Positions 24,649 to 35,884 of a DNA stretch of 64,000 nt are shown here, one piece after another. This stretch comes from Amycolatopsis alba DSM 44262 (GTDB lineage Bacteria > Actinomycetota > Actinomycetes > Mycobacteriales > Pseudonocardiaceae), in the NCBI RefSeq assembly GCF_000384215.1, contig NZ_KB913032.1, positions 5,323,602 through 5,387,601 of the forward strand, read 5' to 3'. Position numbers and translations under genes: made by a program. Numbering within the stretch: position 1 is the first letter of the stretch; each line of letters starts with the position of its first letter. The notes beneath the pieces were generated by a model. It had not been told where the DNA came from. It saw only the letters and a list, made by a program, of their open reading frames with translations, and searched no databases.

Positions 24649-27600
24649 GTGACCGTTGACGACACCCGCGCAAAGCCTCGCTCCAGCGTGGAGGACGTCT
24701 GGCCTCTTTCGCCGCTGCAAGAGGGGATGCTTTTCCACACCATCCTCGACAAGGAGGGGCCGGACACCTACACGGTGCAGACCGTCTACGGCATCGACGG
24801 CCCGCTGGACGCGGGGCTGCTGAAGGCGTCGTGGCAGGCGCTCGTGGACCGGCATGCCGCGCTGCGGGCCTGTTTCCGCTACGTCAGCGGCGCGCAGATG
24901 GTGCAGGTCATCGCGCGGGACGCCGAGATCCCTTGGCGCGAAACGGATCTCTCCGGGCTGTCCGATGTCGAAGGCGAAGTGGACCGGCTGGCCGCGGAAG
25001 AGGTGGCCGAGCGGCTGAGCATCGAGTCGGCGCCGCTGATGAAACTGCATCTGATCCGGCTCGGCCCGGAGAGCCACCGGCTCGTGCACACCCTGCACCA
25101 CGTGCTGACCGACGGCTGGTCGATGCCGATCATCCACCGCGAGCTCGCCGAGATCTACGCCGCGGGCGGCGACGCGTCCGGGCTCCCGCCCACGGTGTCC
25201 TATCGGGACTACCTCGCCTGGCTGGGCCGCCAGGACAAGGAAGCGGCCCGCGCGGCCTGGCGGAACGAACTCGCCGGGCTGGACACTCCCACCACGGTCG
25301 TCCCGGCCGACCCGGCACGGGTACCGGACATCCACACCGAGGTCGTCGAACTGTCCGCCGAGCTGACGGACGGCCTCGCCCGGCTGGCGCGAAGCAACGG
25401 TCTCACCCTGAACACCGTCGTGCAGGGCGCGTGGGCCGCCGTGCTGTCGCAGCTCACCGGCCGCACCGACGTGGTGTTCGGCGCGACCGCCTCGGGGCGG
25501 CCCGCCGATCTGCCCGGCGTCGAGGCGATGGTCGGCCAGCTGCTCAACACCCTGCCGGTGCGGGTCCGGCTCGACGGCGCGCGGCGGGCCGTCGACGTGT
25601 TCGCCGGACTGCAGCGCGACCAGGCGGCGCTCATGGCGCACCAGTATCTCGGCCTCCAGGACGTGCGGACCGTCGCCGGGCCCGGAGCGGTCTTCGACAC
25701 GCTCGTCATCTACGAGAACTTCCCCCGCCAGGGACTCGGTCAGCCGTCGGGGGGCGGCCTGAACCTGCGCCCGGTGAAGCGGGGGAGCAATTCCTCGCAC
25801 TACCCGTTCACCCTGGTCACCGGTCCGGGTGAACGGATGCCGCTCATCCTCGACTACGACCATGGCCTGTTCGACCGCGAGGCCGCCGCATCGGTCGTCG
25901 GCGCGATGGCGCGGGTGCTGGAGCGGCTGGTGGCTGAGCCCGACGTCCTCGTCGGCCGTCTGACGCTGGTCAGCGAGGCCGAGCGTGCACTGGTGCTGGA
26001 CGAGTTCAACGCGACCACCGGCCCGGTGCCGGGGGAATCCGTCGTCGGGCTGTTCGCGCGGCGGGTGGCCGCGGCGCCGGACGCGGTGGCGATCACCGGC
26101 GCCGACGGCGCGGACCTGACCTACGCCGCCCTCGACGAGGCGTCGGACAGGCTGGCCGGTTACCTCGCCGGTCGTGGCGTCGGCCGTGGTGACCGGGTCG
26201 GGGTGGCGATGGAACGGTCACCGGAGCTGATCATCGCGTTCCTCGCGATCTGGAAGGCGGGCGCCGCCTACGTCCCGGTGGACGTCGAGTACCCGGCCGA
26301 GCGGATCTCGTTTATCTTCGACGACTCCGGCGTCTCGACCGTCCTGTGCGCCGAAGCCACCAGCGCGGTCGCGCCGGACGACGCGATCGTGCTCGACGCG
26401 CCCGGAACGCGGGCGGCCGTGAACGACTGTGCCGCGCCGGGGATCCGGCTGTACGCGGGCGATCTGGCGTACGTCATGTACACCTCGGGATCCACCGGCC
26501 TGCCGAAGGGCGTGGCCATCCCGCACGGCGCCGTCGCCGGGCTGGCCGGTGACGAGGGCTGGCAGATCGGTCCCGAGGACGGCGTCCTGATGCACGCGAC
26601 GCACGTCTTCGACCCGTCTCTCTACGCGATCTGGGTGCCGCTCGTCTCGGGCGCCAGGGTCCTGCTCACCGAACCGGGAGCGCTGGACGCGGCCGGGGTG
26701 CGGCAGGCCGTGGGGCGGGGCGCGACCTTCGTCCACCTCACCGCCGGCACCTTCCGCGCGCTGGCGGAAACGGCGCCGGAATGCTTCGACGGCCTGGTCG
26801 AGATCGGGACCGGCGGCGACGTCGTCCCCTTGCAGTCGGTGGAGAACCTGCGGCGCGCCCAGCCCGGTCTGCGGGTGCGCAACACCTACGGGCCGACCGA
26901 GACCACCCTGTGCGCGACGTGGCTGCCGATCGAACCCGGCGACGTGCTCGGTCAGGAGCTGCCGATCGGCCACCCCATGACCAACCGCCGGATCTACGTC
27001 CTCGACGCCTTCCTGCGCCCGGTCGCGCCGGGAGTGGACGGCGAGCTGTACATCGCGGGCACGGGGCTGGCCCGTGGCTACCTGAACAGCCCCGGCCTGA
27101 CGGCGGACCGGTTCGTCGCGTGCCCGTTCCTCCCCGGCGAACGCATGTACCGCACCGGCGACCGGGCGCGCTGGACCCGTGACGGCGAGATCGTCTTCCT
27201 CGGCCGCGCCGACGACCAGGTGAAGATCCGCGGCTACCGGGTCGAGCTCGGCGAAGTGGAGTCCGTGCTGGCGGCTCAGCCGGGCGTGGTCGAGGCGGTC
27301 CTGCTGGCACGGGAAGACCAGCCGGGCGAAAAGCGTCTCGTCGGCTACTTCGTGTCCGACGGCACCGACGCGGGGCCGGAGGAGATCCGGCGGCAGATGG
27401 CGCTGGTCCTGCCCGACTACATGGTCCCGATCGCGGTCGTCGCGCTGCCCGGCCTGCCCGTCACCCCCAACGGCAAGGTGGACCGGCGGGCGCTGCCCGC
27501 CCCGGATCTCGCGGGACACTCGTCGGCGAAGGCGCCGGAGAGCGAGACCGAAAAGGTCCTGTGCGCGCTGTTCGCCGAGATCCTCAGCGTCGAGCACGTG

Positions 27601-30219
27601 GGGGTCGACGACACCTTCAACGACCTCGGCGGCAGTTCGGCGCTGGCCATGCGGCTCGTCGCGCGGATCCGGGAGGAACTCGGTGAGGATCTCCCCATCC
27701 GGCAGCTGTTCTCGTCGCCGACACCCGCGGGGCTGGCCAGGGCTCTCGCCGCGAAGTCCCGCCCCGTACTGGAAGCCGTCCAGCGGCCGGACCGGGTGCC
27801 CCTCACCGCCCGGCAGCTGCGCGCGTGGCTGCTGGCCGACCCCGGCGGTGAGACGGCGGCCTTGACCACCTCGGTCGCCCTGCGCTTGCGGGGCAAGCTG
27901 GACGTGCCTGCGCTGACGGCGGCGATCGGCGACGTCGCGACCCGGCACGAACTGCTGCGCACCACTTTCCCCGGCGACGCGCAGAGCGTGCGCCAGCACG
28001 TCCACGAGACCTCGGCGGCCGAGCCGGTTCCGGTCACGGTCACCGAGGAGGACCTTCCGGGGTTGCTCGCCGACCGGCGCGGGCGGGCCTTCGACCTCAC
28101 CCGTGAAGTGCCGTGGCGGTGCGACCTTTTCGCGCTCTCGGAAAAGGAACACGTACTGCACCTGCAGGTGCACCGGATCCTCGCCGACGACGACTCACTG
28201 GACGTGTTCTTCCGCGACCTGGCGGCCGCGTACGGCGCACGGCGCGAAGGCCGGGTCCCGCAGCGCGCGCCGCTGGCCCTGCAGTTCGCCGACTACGGGC
28301 TCTGGGAGCGGCGGCTGCTCGAAGACGAGAACGAGCCGGGCAGCCTGATCAACGAGCAGATCTCCTTCTGGCGGGACAATCTGGCGGGTATCGACGGGGA
28401 GACGGTGCTCCCGTTCGACCGGCCGCGGCCCGCCGTCCCGTCGCGCCGGGCCGGGACGGTCGCGCTCCGGCTGGACGCCGCTCCGCACGCCCGGTTGACG
28501 GAGGCGGCGGAACCGGCGGGCGCGGACACGTCCCAGTTGGTGCACGCGGCGCTCGTCATGCTGCTGGCCAAATCCGGCGCGGGCCAGGATGTGGTGATCG
28601 GCTCGACGCTGCCCCGTGACGAGGAACTCTTCGATCTCGAACCGATGATCGGCCCGTTCGCCAGGCCGCTCGCCCTGCGGACGGACGTCTCGGGCGACCC
28701 GACCTTCCTGGAGGTCGTCACCAGGGTGCAGGAGGCCGTCCAGGCCACGAGCCAGCACCTGGACGTGCCGTTCGAGCGGATCGTCGAACTGCTGGATCTG
28801 CCCGCGTCGCTGTCTCGCCATCCTGTGTTCCAGGTGGGCCTGCGGGTGGACGAGGAGGACATCGACGGCTGGTCGGCGGCGGAACTGCCCGCGCTGCGCA
28901 CCAGCGTCGAACCCGGCGGGACCGAGGCCATGGAGCTGGATCTCGCCGTCGACCTCACCGAACGCTTCGATGACGACGACGAACCTGGCGGCATCGAGGG
29001 CGCGCTGCGCTACGCCACCGACCTGTTCGACGAGGCCACGGCCGAGTCGATGGCCCGGCGGCTGATCCGCGTCCTCGAACAGGTCGCGGAGGATCCCCGG
29101 CGGCGGATCAGCGACCTGGACCTCTTCCTGGACGACTTCGAACGCGGCCGTCCGCCCATCGCACCGGCGCGATGGGCCGGGGACGCGCCCCAGGTGGTCA
29201 CCGACCTGGTCGGGGACGGCCCGCTCGGCGCGCTCGTGCTGGACGGCGAACTGCGGCCTGTCGCTCCTGGCACCGTCGGCGATCTCTACGTCACCGGTCC
29301 GGCGGTCGACGCGGGAGGGGCCGGGCTGCCGACCGTGCCCTGTCCGTTCGGGGAGGACGGGCACCGGATGCTGTCCACGGGCCTGCTCGCCCGCAAGACG
29401 CCCGCGAAGACCCTGGTCGTCGTCGGCGAGCGGCGGCGGGCGAGCACCGCGGTGAAGACGGGCGACTTCGAGATCCTGCTGCCGCTGCGCGTCAGCGGTG
29501 ACCGGCCGCCCCTGTTCTGCGTCCACGCGAGCGGCGGCCTGAGCTGGAACTACGAACCGCTGCTGCGGTACCTCCCGGCGGATCAGCCGGTCTACGGCGT
29601 GCAGGCACGCGGCCTGGCCCGTGCCGAACCGCTGCCGGGCAGCGTCGAGGAGATGGCCGCGGACTACCTGGCGCAGATCCGCGCCGTGCAGCCGTCCGGG
29701 CCGTATCACCTCCTCGGCTGGTCGCTCGGCGGCCGTATCGCGCAGGCGATGGCCCGGTCGCTGGAGGCGGAAGGGGAAAAGGTCGGCCTGCTCGCCCTGC
29801 TCGACGCCTATCCCGTCTACATGGGACGCAAGACGACCGGCGCCGCGAACGAGGAAGCGGCCCTGTCGAAGCGGAACCAGGCGGATCTGGACCTCGCGAG
29901 CCAGCTGGTCAAGGGAGAAGCCGCCCGGTCGCGTCTCGAAGCTGTCATGCGCAATCTCTGGGATGTGGGGCCACGCCACGTCTCTTCGCCCTTCGAAGGC
30001 GACATCCTGCTCTTCGTGGCCACTGTGGACCGTCCCGAGCATCTGCCCGTCTCGGTGGCGAAAGCCAGCTGGAAGGACTTCACCAGCGGGACCATCGAGT
30101 GCCACGACGTCCCGTCCAACCACTACGACATGGTGCAAACCGCGGCGCTGGGCCAGATTGGAGCCATCGTCGCCGAGAAACTCCGGCACCGCCCGGAAGG
30201 TGAAAGGACACAACGATGA
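24649..30219 (+). CDS. bpsC: Glycopeptide NRPS subunit 3, module 7 (Dpg) with X and thioesterase domains
   Basis: 1856 aa with order C7-A7-PCP7-X-TE. C7 has LHHVLTDG. A7 pocket residues read DPYHGGTLC, the 3,5-dihydroxyphenylglycine code. The carrier motif is unusual, LGGSSAL, with Ser at about 997. The X domain (about 1045-1480) is a C-domain relative with HRILADD in place of HHxxxDG. It is therefore condensation-inactive and, as known for this family, recruits the Oxy P450s to the carrier-bound peptide. The thioesterase has GWSLGG (Ser about 1692) and a late NHYDMV His. Between X and TE, about residues 1524-1606 look like a decayed A-domain fragment. The GTG at 24649 has AAGGAG 6 bases upstream and lies 19 bp after bpsB. 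Confidence 0.95.
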   Translation: MTVDDTRAKPRSSVEDVWPLSPLQEGMLFHTILDKEGPDTYTVQTVYGIDGPLDAGLLKASWQALVDRHAALRACFRYVSGAQMVQVIARDAEIPWRETDLSGLSDVEGEVDRLAAEEVAERLSIESAPLMKLHLIRLGPESHRLVHTLHHVLTDGWSMPIIHRELAEIYAAGGDASGLPPTVSYRDYLAWLGRQDKEAARAAWRNELAGLDTPTTVVPADPARVPDIHTEVVELSAELTDGLARLARSNGLTLNTVVQGAWAAVLSQLTGRTDVVFGATASGRPADLPGVEAMVGQLLNTLPVRVRLDGARRAVDVFAGLQRDQAALMAHQYLGLQDVRTVAGPGAVFDTLVIYENFPRQGLGQPSGGGLNLRPVKRGSNSSHYPFTLVTGPGERMPLILDYDHGLFDREAAASVVGAMARVLERLVAEPDVLVGRLTLVSEAERALVLDEFNATTGPVPGESVVGLFARRVAAAPDAVAITGADGADLTYAALDEASDRLAGYLAGRGVGRGDRVGVAMERSPELIIAFLAIWKAGAAYVPVDVEYPAERISFIFDDSGVSTVLCAEATSAVAPDDAIVLDAPGTRAAVNDCAAPGIRLYAGDLAYVMYTSGSTGLPKGVAIPHGAVAGLAGDEGWQIGPEDGVLMHATHVFDPSLYAIWVPLVSGARVLLTEPGALDAAGVRQAVGRGATFVHLTAGTFRALAETAPECFDGLVEIGTGGDVVPLQSVENLRRAQPGLRVRNTYGPTETTLCATWLPIEPGDVLGQELPIGHPMTNRRIYVLDAFLRPVAPGVDGELYIAGTGLARGYLNSPGLTADRFVACPFLPGERMYRTGDRARWTRDGEIVFLGRADDQVKIRGYRVELGEVESVLAAQPGVVEAVLLAREDQPGEKRLVGYFVSDGTDAGPEEIRRQMALVLPDYMVPIAVVALPGLPVTPNGKVDRRALPAPDLAGHSSAKAPESETEKVLCALFAEILSVEHVGVDDTFNDLGGSSALAMRLVARIREELGEDLPIRQLFSSPTPAGLARALAAKSRPVLEAVQRPDRVPLTARQLRAWLLADPGGETAALTTSVALRLRGKLDVPALTAAIGDVATRHELLRTTFPGDAQSVRQHVHETSAAEPVPVTVTEEDLPGLLADRRGRAFDLTREVPWRCDLFALSEKEHVLHLQVHRILADDDSLDVFFRDLAAAYGARREGRVPQRAPLALQFADYGLWERRLLEDENEPGSLINEQISFWRDNLAGIDGETVLPFDRPRPAVPSRRAGTVALRLDAAPHARLTEAAEPAGADTSQLVHAALVMLLAKSGAGQDVVIGSTLPRDEELFDLEPMIGPFARPLALRTDVSGDPTFLEVVTRVQEAVQATSQHLDVPFERIVELLDLPASLSRHPVFQVGLRVDEEDIDGWSAAELPALRTSVEPGGTEAMELDLAVDLTERFDDDDEPGGIEGALRYATDLFDEATAESMARRLIRVLEQVAEDPRRRISDLDLFLDDFERGRPPIAPARWAGDAPQVVTDLVGDGPLGALVLDGELRPVAPGTVGDLYVTGPAVDAGGAGLPTVPCPFGEDGHRMLSTGLLARKTPAKTLVVVGERRRASTAVKTGDFEILLPLRVSGDRPPLFCVHASGGLSWNYEPLLRYLPADQPVYGVQARGLARAEPLPGSVEEMAADYLAQIRAVQPSGPYHLLGWSLGGRIAQAMARSLEAEGEKVGLLALLDAYPVYMGRKTTGAANEEAALSKRNQADLDLASQLVKGEAARSRLEAVMRNLWDVGPRHVSSPFEGDILLFVATVDRPEHLPVSVAKASWKDFTSGTIECHDVPSNHYDMVQTAALGQIGAIVAEKLRHRPEGERTQR
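29218..29466 (+). other. Degenerate adenylation-domain remnant inside bpsC (X-TE linker)
   Basis: The linker reads [22 protein letters not shown], then [19 protein letters not shown], then LVVVGERR. It aligns in order with the same protein's own A7 segment: [21 protein letters not shown], then [20 protein letters not shown], then IVFLGRAD. The TGD aspartate is lost. This covers the region of A-domain cores A6 to A8 without the preceding ATP and substrate pocket parts, so it cannot adenylate. That it is the relic of an eighth module is inference. Confidence 0.7.
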
Positions 30220-30425
30220 CCAACCCCTTCGACAACGAAGACGGTTCCTTTTTCGTGCTGGTCAACGACGAGGGCCAGCACTCCCTGTGGCCGTCCTTCG
30301 CGGAGGTGCCGTCGGGCTGGACCCGTGTGCACGGCGAGAGCAGCCGCCAGGAATGCCTCGCCTACGTCGAGGAGAACTGGACCGACCTCCGGCCGAAGAG
30401 CCTCGTGCGGGAAGCCGGCGTCTGA
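30216..30425 (+). CDS. mbtH: MbtH-like NRPS chaperone
   Basis: 69 aa, the usual length of the family. MbtH proteins bind adenylation domains and are needed for solubility or activity of many of them, including the tyrosine-activating ones of glycopeptide pathways. The signature [19 protein letters not shown] and the later [14 protein letters not shown] are both present. The ATG overlaps the bpsC stop (ATGA) and follows GAAAGGA, so it is translationally coupled to the synthetase. It is the last gene before the family B palindrome at 30488. Confidence 0.95.
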   Translation: MTNPFDNEDGSFFVLVNDEGQHSLWPSFAEVPSGWTRVHGESSRQECLAYVEENWTDLRPKSLVREAGV

Positions 30426-30487
30426 GGGACGGTGTCCAGCCGCTCAACCCGGACGGTTGGACGAGCCCGGCGGCGGCGTAGTGAGGT

Positions 30488-30536
30488 CGTGAAGGCCTCC
30501 TTCCCTACCTTGAGGGTAGGCAAGGAGGCCTTCACG
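30488..30536. repeat. Palindrome family B copy between mbtH and oxyA
   Basis: A 22-base stem (30488-30509 with 30515-30536, one mismatch) around the loop TTGAG; the arms contain AAGGCCTCCTT. It is the same sequence family as the inner stem at 12320-12372. It lies 62 bp after mbtH and 43 bp before oxyA, at the junction of the synthetase and tailoring genes. No U-run follows. It may be a terminator, a processing or stabilising stem, or a mobile palindrome. Confidence 0.85.
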
Positions 30537-30579
30537 GACATCCGAACGAACGCTGGATGAGGCGGAAAGGAACTGTGCA

Positions 30580-31755
30580 GTGTTCGAGGAGAAGAACGCC
30601 CTCCGGGGCACGGAGATCCACCGGAGAGAGCGCTTCGATCCGGGGCAGGAGCTGCGTTCCCTGATGGCCGAGGGCCCCATGTCCGTGATGGAGGCCGAAG
30701 AATGCCCCGGCGGGCGGACTGGCTGGGTCGCCACCGGGTACGACGAGACCCGGCAGGTGCTCGGCTCGGACAAGTTCAGCGCCAAACTGCTGTACGGCGG
30801 GACGGCGGCAGGCCGCATCTGGCCCGGCTTCCTCAACCAGTACGACCCGCCGGAGCACACGCGGCTGCGCCGGATGGTGGCGTCGGCGTTCACTTTCCGG
30901 CGGATGCGGGACTTCCGGCCGCGGATCGAGTCGATCGTCGAGGCCACCCTCGACGACATCGAGGCCACCGGCGGCCCGGTGGATTTCGTGCCCCGGTTCG
31001 CGTGGCCCGTCGCGACGACGGTGATCTGCGACTTCCTCGGCATTCCCCGTGACGACCAGGCGGACCTGTCGCGCGCCCTGCACGCCAGCCGGGCCGAACG
31101 GTCGGGCAAACGGCGTGTGGCGGCGGGAAACAAGTACTGGACGTACATGGGCCAGGTCGCGGCCAAAACGCGCCGCGATCCCGGTGACGACATGTTCGGT
31201 GCCGTGGTGCGCGAACACGGCGACGACATCACCGACGCGGAACTGCTGGGCGTGGCCGCTTTCGTCATGGGCGCGAGCGGGGATCAGGTGGCCCGGTTCC
31301 TTTCGGCGGGCGCGTGGCTGATGGTCGAGCATCCCGAGCAGTTCGCCGTGCTCCGGGACAAGCCGGAATCCGTCCCGGATTGGCTGAACGAGGTCGCCCG
31401 GTACCTCACGAGCGACGAGAAGACCACTCCGCGCATCGCGAAGGAAGACGTGTACGTGGGTGATCAGCTCGTCAAGGCGGGTGACGCCGTCACCTGTTCC
31501 TTGCTGGCTTCGAACCGTGGGAAGTTCCCCGACCCGGAGGACGCGTTCGACATCACCCGTGAAAAGCCCTCGCATGTCACGTTCGGGCACGGCATCCATC
31601 ACTGTCTCGGCAGGCCGCTGGCCGAGATGGTGTTCCGGGCGGCGCTCCCGGCATTGGCGCACCGCTTTCCCAAACTCCGGCTGGCCGAACCGGATCGCGA
31701 GATCAAACTGGGGCCGCCGCCGTTCGACGTGGAAGCCCTTCTCCTCGACTGGTAG
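30580..31755 (+). CDS. oxyA: Cytochrome P450 OxyA (D-O-E ring cross-linking)
   Basis: 391 aa. By family, this P450 forms the second ether cross-link, between residues 2 and 4, on the peptide bound to the last carrier domain. The heme motif FGHGIHHCLG has Cys at about 342. The I-helix reads MGASGDQ, lacking the usual acid-alcohol pair, as is known for this group. IPRDDQ carries the PRDD motif implicated in binding the X domain. The GTG at 30580 is used, with GAAAGGA 9 bases upstream. It is the first of three adjacent cross-linking P450s and stands directly after the family B palindrome. Confidence 0.93.
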   Translation: MFEEKNALRGTEIHRRERFDPGQELRSLMAEGPMSVMEAEECPGGRTGWVATGYDETRQVLGSDKFSAKLLYGGTAAGRIWPGFLNQYDPPEHTRLRRMVASAFTFRRMRDFRPRIESIVEATLDDIEATGGPVDFVPRFAWPVATTVICDFLGIPRDDQADLSRALHASRAERSGKRRVAAGNKYWTYMGQVAAKTRRDPGDDMFGAVVREHGDDITDAELLGVAAFVMGASGDQVARFLSAGAWLMVEHPEQFAVLRDKPESVPDWLNEVARYLTSDEKTTPRIAKEDVYVGDQLVKAGDAVTCSLLASNRGKFPDPEDAFDITREKPSHVTFGHGIHHCLGRPLAEMVFRAALPALAHRFPKLRLAEPDREIKLGPPPFDVEALLLDW

Positions 31756-31787
31756 CGCGAAACCTTGGCAGCAAAGGAGTTTTCCCG

Positions 31788-32984
31788 GTGATTGAGGACG
31801 ACCAGCGCCCGCTGCACATCCGGAGACAGGGGCTGGACCCGGCGGACGAACTGCTCGCCGCCGGAGCGCTGACGAGGGTCACCATCGGATCCGGGGCGGA
31901 TGCCGAGACCCATTGGATGGCCACCGCGCACGCCGTCGTCCGGCAGGTGATGGGTGATCACCAGCGGTTCAGCACCCGGCGCCGCTGGGACCCGCGCGAC
32001 GAGATCGGCGGGAAGGGCATCTTCCGGCCGCGTGAACTGGTCGGCAACCTGATGGATTACGACCCGCCCGAGCACACGCGGCTGCGGCAGAAGCTGACGC
32101 CCGGTTTCACGTTGCGCAAGATGCAGCGGATGCGGCCGTACATCGAGCAGATCGTGCACGAACGTCTCGACGAGATGGAGGAGACGGGATCCCCCGCGGA
32201 TCTGATCACGCTCGTCGCCGACCGGGTGCCCGGCGCCGTGCTGTGCGAGCTGATCGGCGTGCCGAGGGACGACCGGGACATGTTCATGAAGCTCTGTCAC
32301 GGGCATCTGGACGCCTCGCTGAGCCAAAAGCGGCGGGCGGCGCTCGGCGACAAGTTCTCCCGCTATCTGCTGGCGATGATCGCCAGGGAACGCAAGGAGC
32401 CGGGCGAGGGGATGATCGGGGCGGTCGTCGCCGAATACGGTGACGACGCCACGGACGAGGAGCTGCGGGGTTTCTGCGTTCAGGTGATGCTGGCAGGTGA
32501 CGACAACATCTCCGGCATGATCGGGCTCGGGGTGCTGGCGATGCTGCGGCATCCCGAGCAGATCGCCGCTTTCCGCGGTGACGAGCAGTCGGCGCAACGC
32601 GCGGTCGACGAGCTGATCCGGTACCTGACGGTGCCCTATTCGCCGACCCCCCGGATCGCCAGGGAGGACATCACCCTCGCGGGCCAGGAGGTCAAGAAAG
32701 GGGACAGCGTCATCTGTTCCCTCCCCGCGGCCAACCGTGACCCGGCACTGGCGCCGGACGTGGACCGCCTCGATGTCGCGCGTGAGCCCGTCCCGCATGT
32801 CGCGTTCGGGCACGGGGTCCACCATTGCCTCGGCGCCGCGCTGACCCGCCTCGAACTGCGCACGGTCTTCACCTTGCTGTGGCAGCGTTTTCCCGCGCTG
32901 AGGCTCGCGGATCCCGCGCAGGACGACAAATTCCGCCTGACCACCCCCGCGTACGGATTGACCGAATTGATGGTCGGATGGTGA
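31788..32984 (+). CDS. oxyB: Cytochrome P450 OxyB (C-O-D ring cross-linking, first oxidation)
   Basis: 398 aa. OxyB homologues introduce the first cross-link, the C-O-D ether between residues 4 and 6, while the peptide is carrier-bound. The heme motif FGHGVHHCLG places Cys at 347, the same number as in the characterised vancomycin OxyB. The I-helix LAGDDNISG lacks the usual threonine, and VPRDDRD contains the X-domain contact motif PRDD. The GTG at 31788 has AAAGGAG 8 bases upstream and lies 32 bp after oxyA. The sequence matches what I recall of vancomycin OxyB almost throughout, which makes this assignment firmer than the others. Confidence 0.95.
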   Translation: MIEDDQRPLHIRRQGLDPADELLAAGALTRVTIGSGADAETHWMATAHAVVRQVMGDHQRFSTRRRWDPRDEIGGKGIFRPRELVGNLMDYDPPEHTRLRQKLTPGFTLRKMQRMRPYIEQIVHERLDEMEETGSPADLITLVADRVPGAVLCELIGVPRDDRDMFMKLCHGHLDASLSQKRRAALGDKFSRYLLAMIARERKEPGEGMIGAVVAEYGDDATDEELRGFCVQVMLAGDDNISGMIGLGVLAMLRHPEQIAAFRGDEQSAQRAVDELIRYLTVPYSPTPRIAREDITLAGQEVKKGDSVICSLPAANRDPALAPDVDRLDVAREPVPHVAFGHGVHHCLGAALTRLELRTVFTLLWQRFPALRLADPAQDDKFRLTTPAYGLTELMVGW

Positions 32985-33113
32985 TCGCCGGATCCGTCCA
33001 CACGAGGTCGCTGGACGTGCTGCCTGATTACCGGTGGAATTGGGGCGTCGGCGGGTTCGGGCCGGCAAAGCCGAAACGGGATTTTCCCGGTCGACCAAGG
33101 AGTTTCCATTCTG

Positions 33114-34334
33114 ATGGGGCACGGTAGCGATCAGCTCGCGCCACTTCTGCGGGAGCCGGCGAACTTTCAGCTGCGGAAGAACTGCGATCCGCACGAGGAC
33201 AATTTCGCGCTCAGGGCACAGGGCCCGCTGGTCCGGATAGCCGGCGAATCGTCCGCGCAGCTGGGCCGGGATTTCGTCTGGCAGGCACACGGCTACGACG
33301 TCGTGCGCAAGATCCTCGGCGACCACGAGAATTTCACGACGCGGCCGCAATTCACCCAGGCGAAATCCGGGGCACACGTCGAAGCCCAGTTCGTCGGGCA
33401 GATCTCGACCTATGATCCGCCCGAGCACACCCGCCTGCGGAAAATGCTGACGCCGGAGTTCACCCTCCGGCGGATCCGCCGGATGGAGCCCGCGATCCAA
33501 GCCCTCGTCGACGACCGGCTCGACCTGCTGGAGGCCGAGGGACCGGGCGCGGACCTCCAAGGGCTGTTCGCCGATCCGGTCGGCGCCCACGCCCTGTGCG
33601 AACTGCTCGGCATCCCGCGCGACGACCAGCACGAGTTCGTCCGGCGGATCAGGCGGAACGCCGATCTGAGCCGCGGGCTCAAGGCGCGGGCGGCCGACAG
33701 CGCGGCGTTCAACCGGTACCTGGACAACCTCATCGCCGGACAGCGGAAGAACCCCGGAGACGGATTCCTCGGCATGATCGCGCGGGAGCACGGCGACAAC
33801 GTCACGGACGATGAACTGAAAGGCCTGTGCACGGCGCTGATCCTCGGCGGTGTCGAGACCGTCGCGGGGATGATCGGCTTCGGTGTGCTCGCCCTGCTGG
33901 ACAATCCCGGCCAGATCGAACTGCTTTTCGAAAGCCCCGAAAAGGCCGACCGGGTCGTCAACGAACTGGTGCGGTATCTGTCCCCGGTGCAGGCGCCGAA
34001 TCCGCGCCTCGCCATCAAGGACGTGGTCGTCGACGGGCAGCTGATCAAAGCGGGGGACTACGTCCTGTGCTCGGTGCTCATGGCCAACCGGGACGAGGCG
34101 CTGACCCCGGATCCCAACGTCCTCGACGCGAATCGCGCCGCGGTGTCGGACGTCGGATTCGGGCACGGCATCCATTACTGCGTGGGCGCGGCGCTGGCCA
34201 GGTCGATGCTGCGGACGGCTTACCGGACGCTGTGGCGGCGATTTCCCGGACTGCGCCTGGCCGTGCCCATCGAAGAAGTGAAGTACCGCAGCGCGTTCGT
34301 TGACTGCCCTGATCAGGTTCCGGTCGTCTGGTGA
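33114..34334 (+). CDS. oxyC: Cytochrome P450 OxyC (A-B ring biaryl cross-linking)
   Basis: 406 aa. OxyC forms the final C-C link between Hpg5 and Dpg7. The heme motif FGHGIHYCVG has Cys at about 356, the I-helix reads LGGVETVAG, and IPRDDQ holds the PRDD motif. The ATG at 33114 has AAGGAG 11 bases upstream, which is rather long. The 129-bp gap after oxyB holds no other gene. No fourth cross-linking P450 (OxyE, needed for the F-O-G ring of teicoplanin types) is present, in agreement with Leu1 and Asn3 in BpsA. Confidence 0.94.
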   Translation: MGHGSDQLAPLLREPANFQLRKNCDPHEDNFALRAQGPLVRIAGESSAQLGRDFVWQAHGYDVVRKILGDHENFTTRPQFTQAKSGAHVEAQFVGQISTYDPPEHTRLRKMLTPEFTLRRIRRMEPAIQALVDDRLDLLEAEGPGADLQGLFADPVGAHALCELLGIPRDDQHEFVRRIRRNADLSRGLKARAADSAAFNRYLDNLIAGQRKNPGDGFLGMIAREHGDNVTDDELKGLCTALILGGVETVAGMIGFGVLALLDNPGQIELLFESPEKADRVVNELVRYLSPVQAPNPRLAIKDVVVDGQLIKAGDYVLCSVLMANRDEALTPDPNVLDANRAAVSDVGFGHGIHYCVGAALARSMLRTAYRTLWRRFPGLRLAVPIEEVKYRSAFVDCPDQVPVVW

Positions 34335-34380
34335 CGACCGGCCCGGCGAAATGACACACGACACAGAGGAATGGTGGGAA

Positions 34381-35856
34381 ATGTCGGTCGAAGATTTCGA
34401 TGTGGTGGTCGCCGGTGGCGGGCCTGGCGGTTCGACCGTCGCCACGTTGGTGGCGATGCAGGGGCATCGCGTTCTGCTGCTGGAGAAGGAGGTCTTTCCC
34501 CGGTACCAGATCGGTGAGTCGCTGCTGCCCGCCACGGTGCACGGGGTGTGCCGGATGCTGGGCGTCGCGGACGAACTGGCGAATTCCGGGTTCCCGATCA
34601 AACGCGGTGGCACGTTCCGCTGGGGTGCCCGCCCGGAGCCGTGGACGTTCCACTTCGGCATCTCGGCCAAGATGGCGGGCTCGACGTCGCACGCCTATCA
34701 GGTCGAGCGGGCCAAGTTCGACCAGATCCTGTTGAACAACGCCAAAAGCAAAGGTGTCGTCGTCCGCGAGGGTTGTTCGGTCGACACTGTGGTCGAAGAG
34801 GGCGAGCGGGTCACCGGGCTGCGGTACACCGACGCGGACGGCAACGCCCGCGAGGTGTCGGCGCGCTTCGTGATCGACGCGTCGGGCAACAAGAGCCGGC
34901 TGTACTCCCACGTCGGCGGTACGCGGAACTATTCGGAGTTCTTCCGCAGCCTGGCACTGTTCGGGTACTTCGAGGGCGGCAAGCGGCTGCCCGCGCCGGT
35001 CTCGGGCAACATCCTGAGCGTCGCCTTCGACAGCGGCTGGTTCTGGTACATCCCGTTGAGCGACACGCTGACCAGCGTCGGCGCGGTGGTGCGCCGGGAG
35101 GACGCCGACAAGATCCAGGGCGACCGGGAGAAGGCGCTCGCGGACCTGATCGCCGAATGCCCGATGATCTCGGAGTACCTGTCGGACGCGAAGAGGGTGA
35201 CGACGGGCAAGTACGGGGAACTGCGGGTCCGCAAGGACTACTCGTACCAGCAGACGACTTTCTGGCGGCCGGGGATGATCCTGGTCGGCGACGCCGCGTG
35301 TTTCGTGGACCCCGTGTTCTCCTCCGGTGTGCACCTGGCGACCTACAGCGCGCTGCTCGCCGCCCGGTCGATCAACAGCGTCCTCGCGGGTGAGCTGGAC
35401 GAGAAGACCGTCCTGACCGAATACGAGGCGCGGTACCGCCGCGAATACGGCGTGTTCTACGAGTTCCTCGTGTCGTTCTATCAGATGAACGTGAACGAGG
35501 AATCGTATTTCTGGCAGGCCAAGAAGGTCACGAGGAACGAGAACACCGACATCGAGTCGTTCGTCGAGCTGATCGGTGGCGTGTCCTCCGGTGAGACGGC
35601 GCTGACGGCCGCGGACCGGATCGCCGAGCGCAGCGCCGAATTCGCTTCGGCCGTCGACGAGATGGCGGCGGGCGACGGGGACAACATGGTGCCGATGTTC
35701 AAGTCGCAGGTGGTCAAGCAGGCGATGCAGGAAGCGGGCCAGGTGCAGATGAAGGCGCTGCTCGGCGAGGACGCCGAACCCGAGATGCCGCTGTTCCCCG
35801 GCGGGCTGGTGACTTCGCCCGACGGGATGAAGTGGCTGCCTTACCACCCGGCCTGA
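34381..35856 (+). CDS. bhaA: FAD-dependent halogenase (beta-hydroxytyrosine chlorination)
   Basis: 491 aa, the length of BhaA/VhaA. Flavin halogenases of this family use FADH2, O2 and chloride, and in balhimycin the enzyme chlorinates the two Bht residues on the carrier-bound peptide. The N-terminal dinucleotide site GGGPGGS lies at about 12-18, and the halogenase motif GWFWYIP (a WxWxIP type) at about 218-224. The ATG at 34381 gives [10 protein letters not shown]; an upstream GTG would overlap oxyC and lacks support. It is the only halogenase seen, so one enzyme would have to serve both chlorinated positions. A flavin reductase is not encoded here. Confidence 0.94.
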   Translation: MSVEDFDVVVAGGGPGGSTVATLVAMQGHRVLLLEKEVFPRYQIGESLLPATVHGVCRMLGVADELANSGFPIKRGGTFRWGARPEPWTFHFGISAKMAGSTSHAYQVERAKFDQILLNNAKSKGVVVREGCSVDTVVEEGERVTGLRYTDADGNAREVSARFVIDASGNKSRLYSHVGGTRNYSEFFRSLALFGYFEGGKRLPAPVSGNILSVAFDSGWFWYIPLSDTLTSVGAVVRREDADKIQGDREKALADLIAECPMISEYLSDAKRVTTGKYGELRVRKDYSYQQTTFWRPGMILVGDAACFVDPVFSSGVHLATYSALLAARSINSVLAGELDEKTVLTEYEARYRREYGVFYEFLVSFYQMNVNEESYFWQAKKVTRNENTDIESFVELIGGVSSGETALTAADRIAERSAEFASAVDEMAAGDGDNMVPMFKSQVVKQAMQEAGQVQMKALLGEDAEPEMPLFPGGLVTSPDGMKWLPYHPA

Positions 35857-35884
35857 AACCCGCCTAGCAAACAGGGGTAGCGAA

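Noticed and set aside
30488..30536. Intrinsic terminator after mbtH
   Set aside because: The stem is strong but no U-tract follows, and a near-identical stem occurs before bpsB, so it is listed as a repeat family member rather than a proven terminator.
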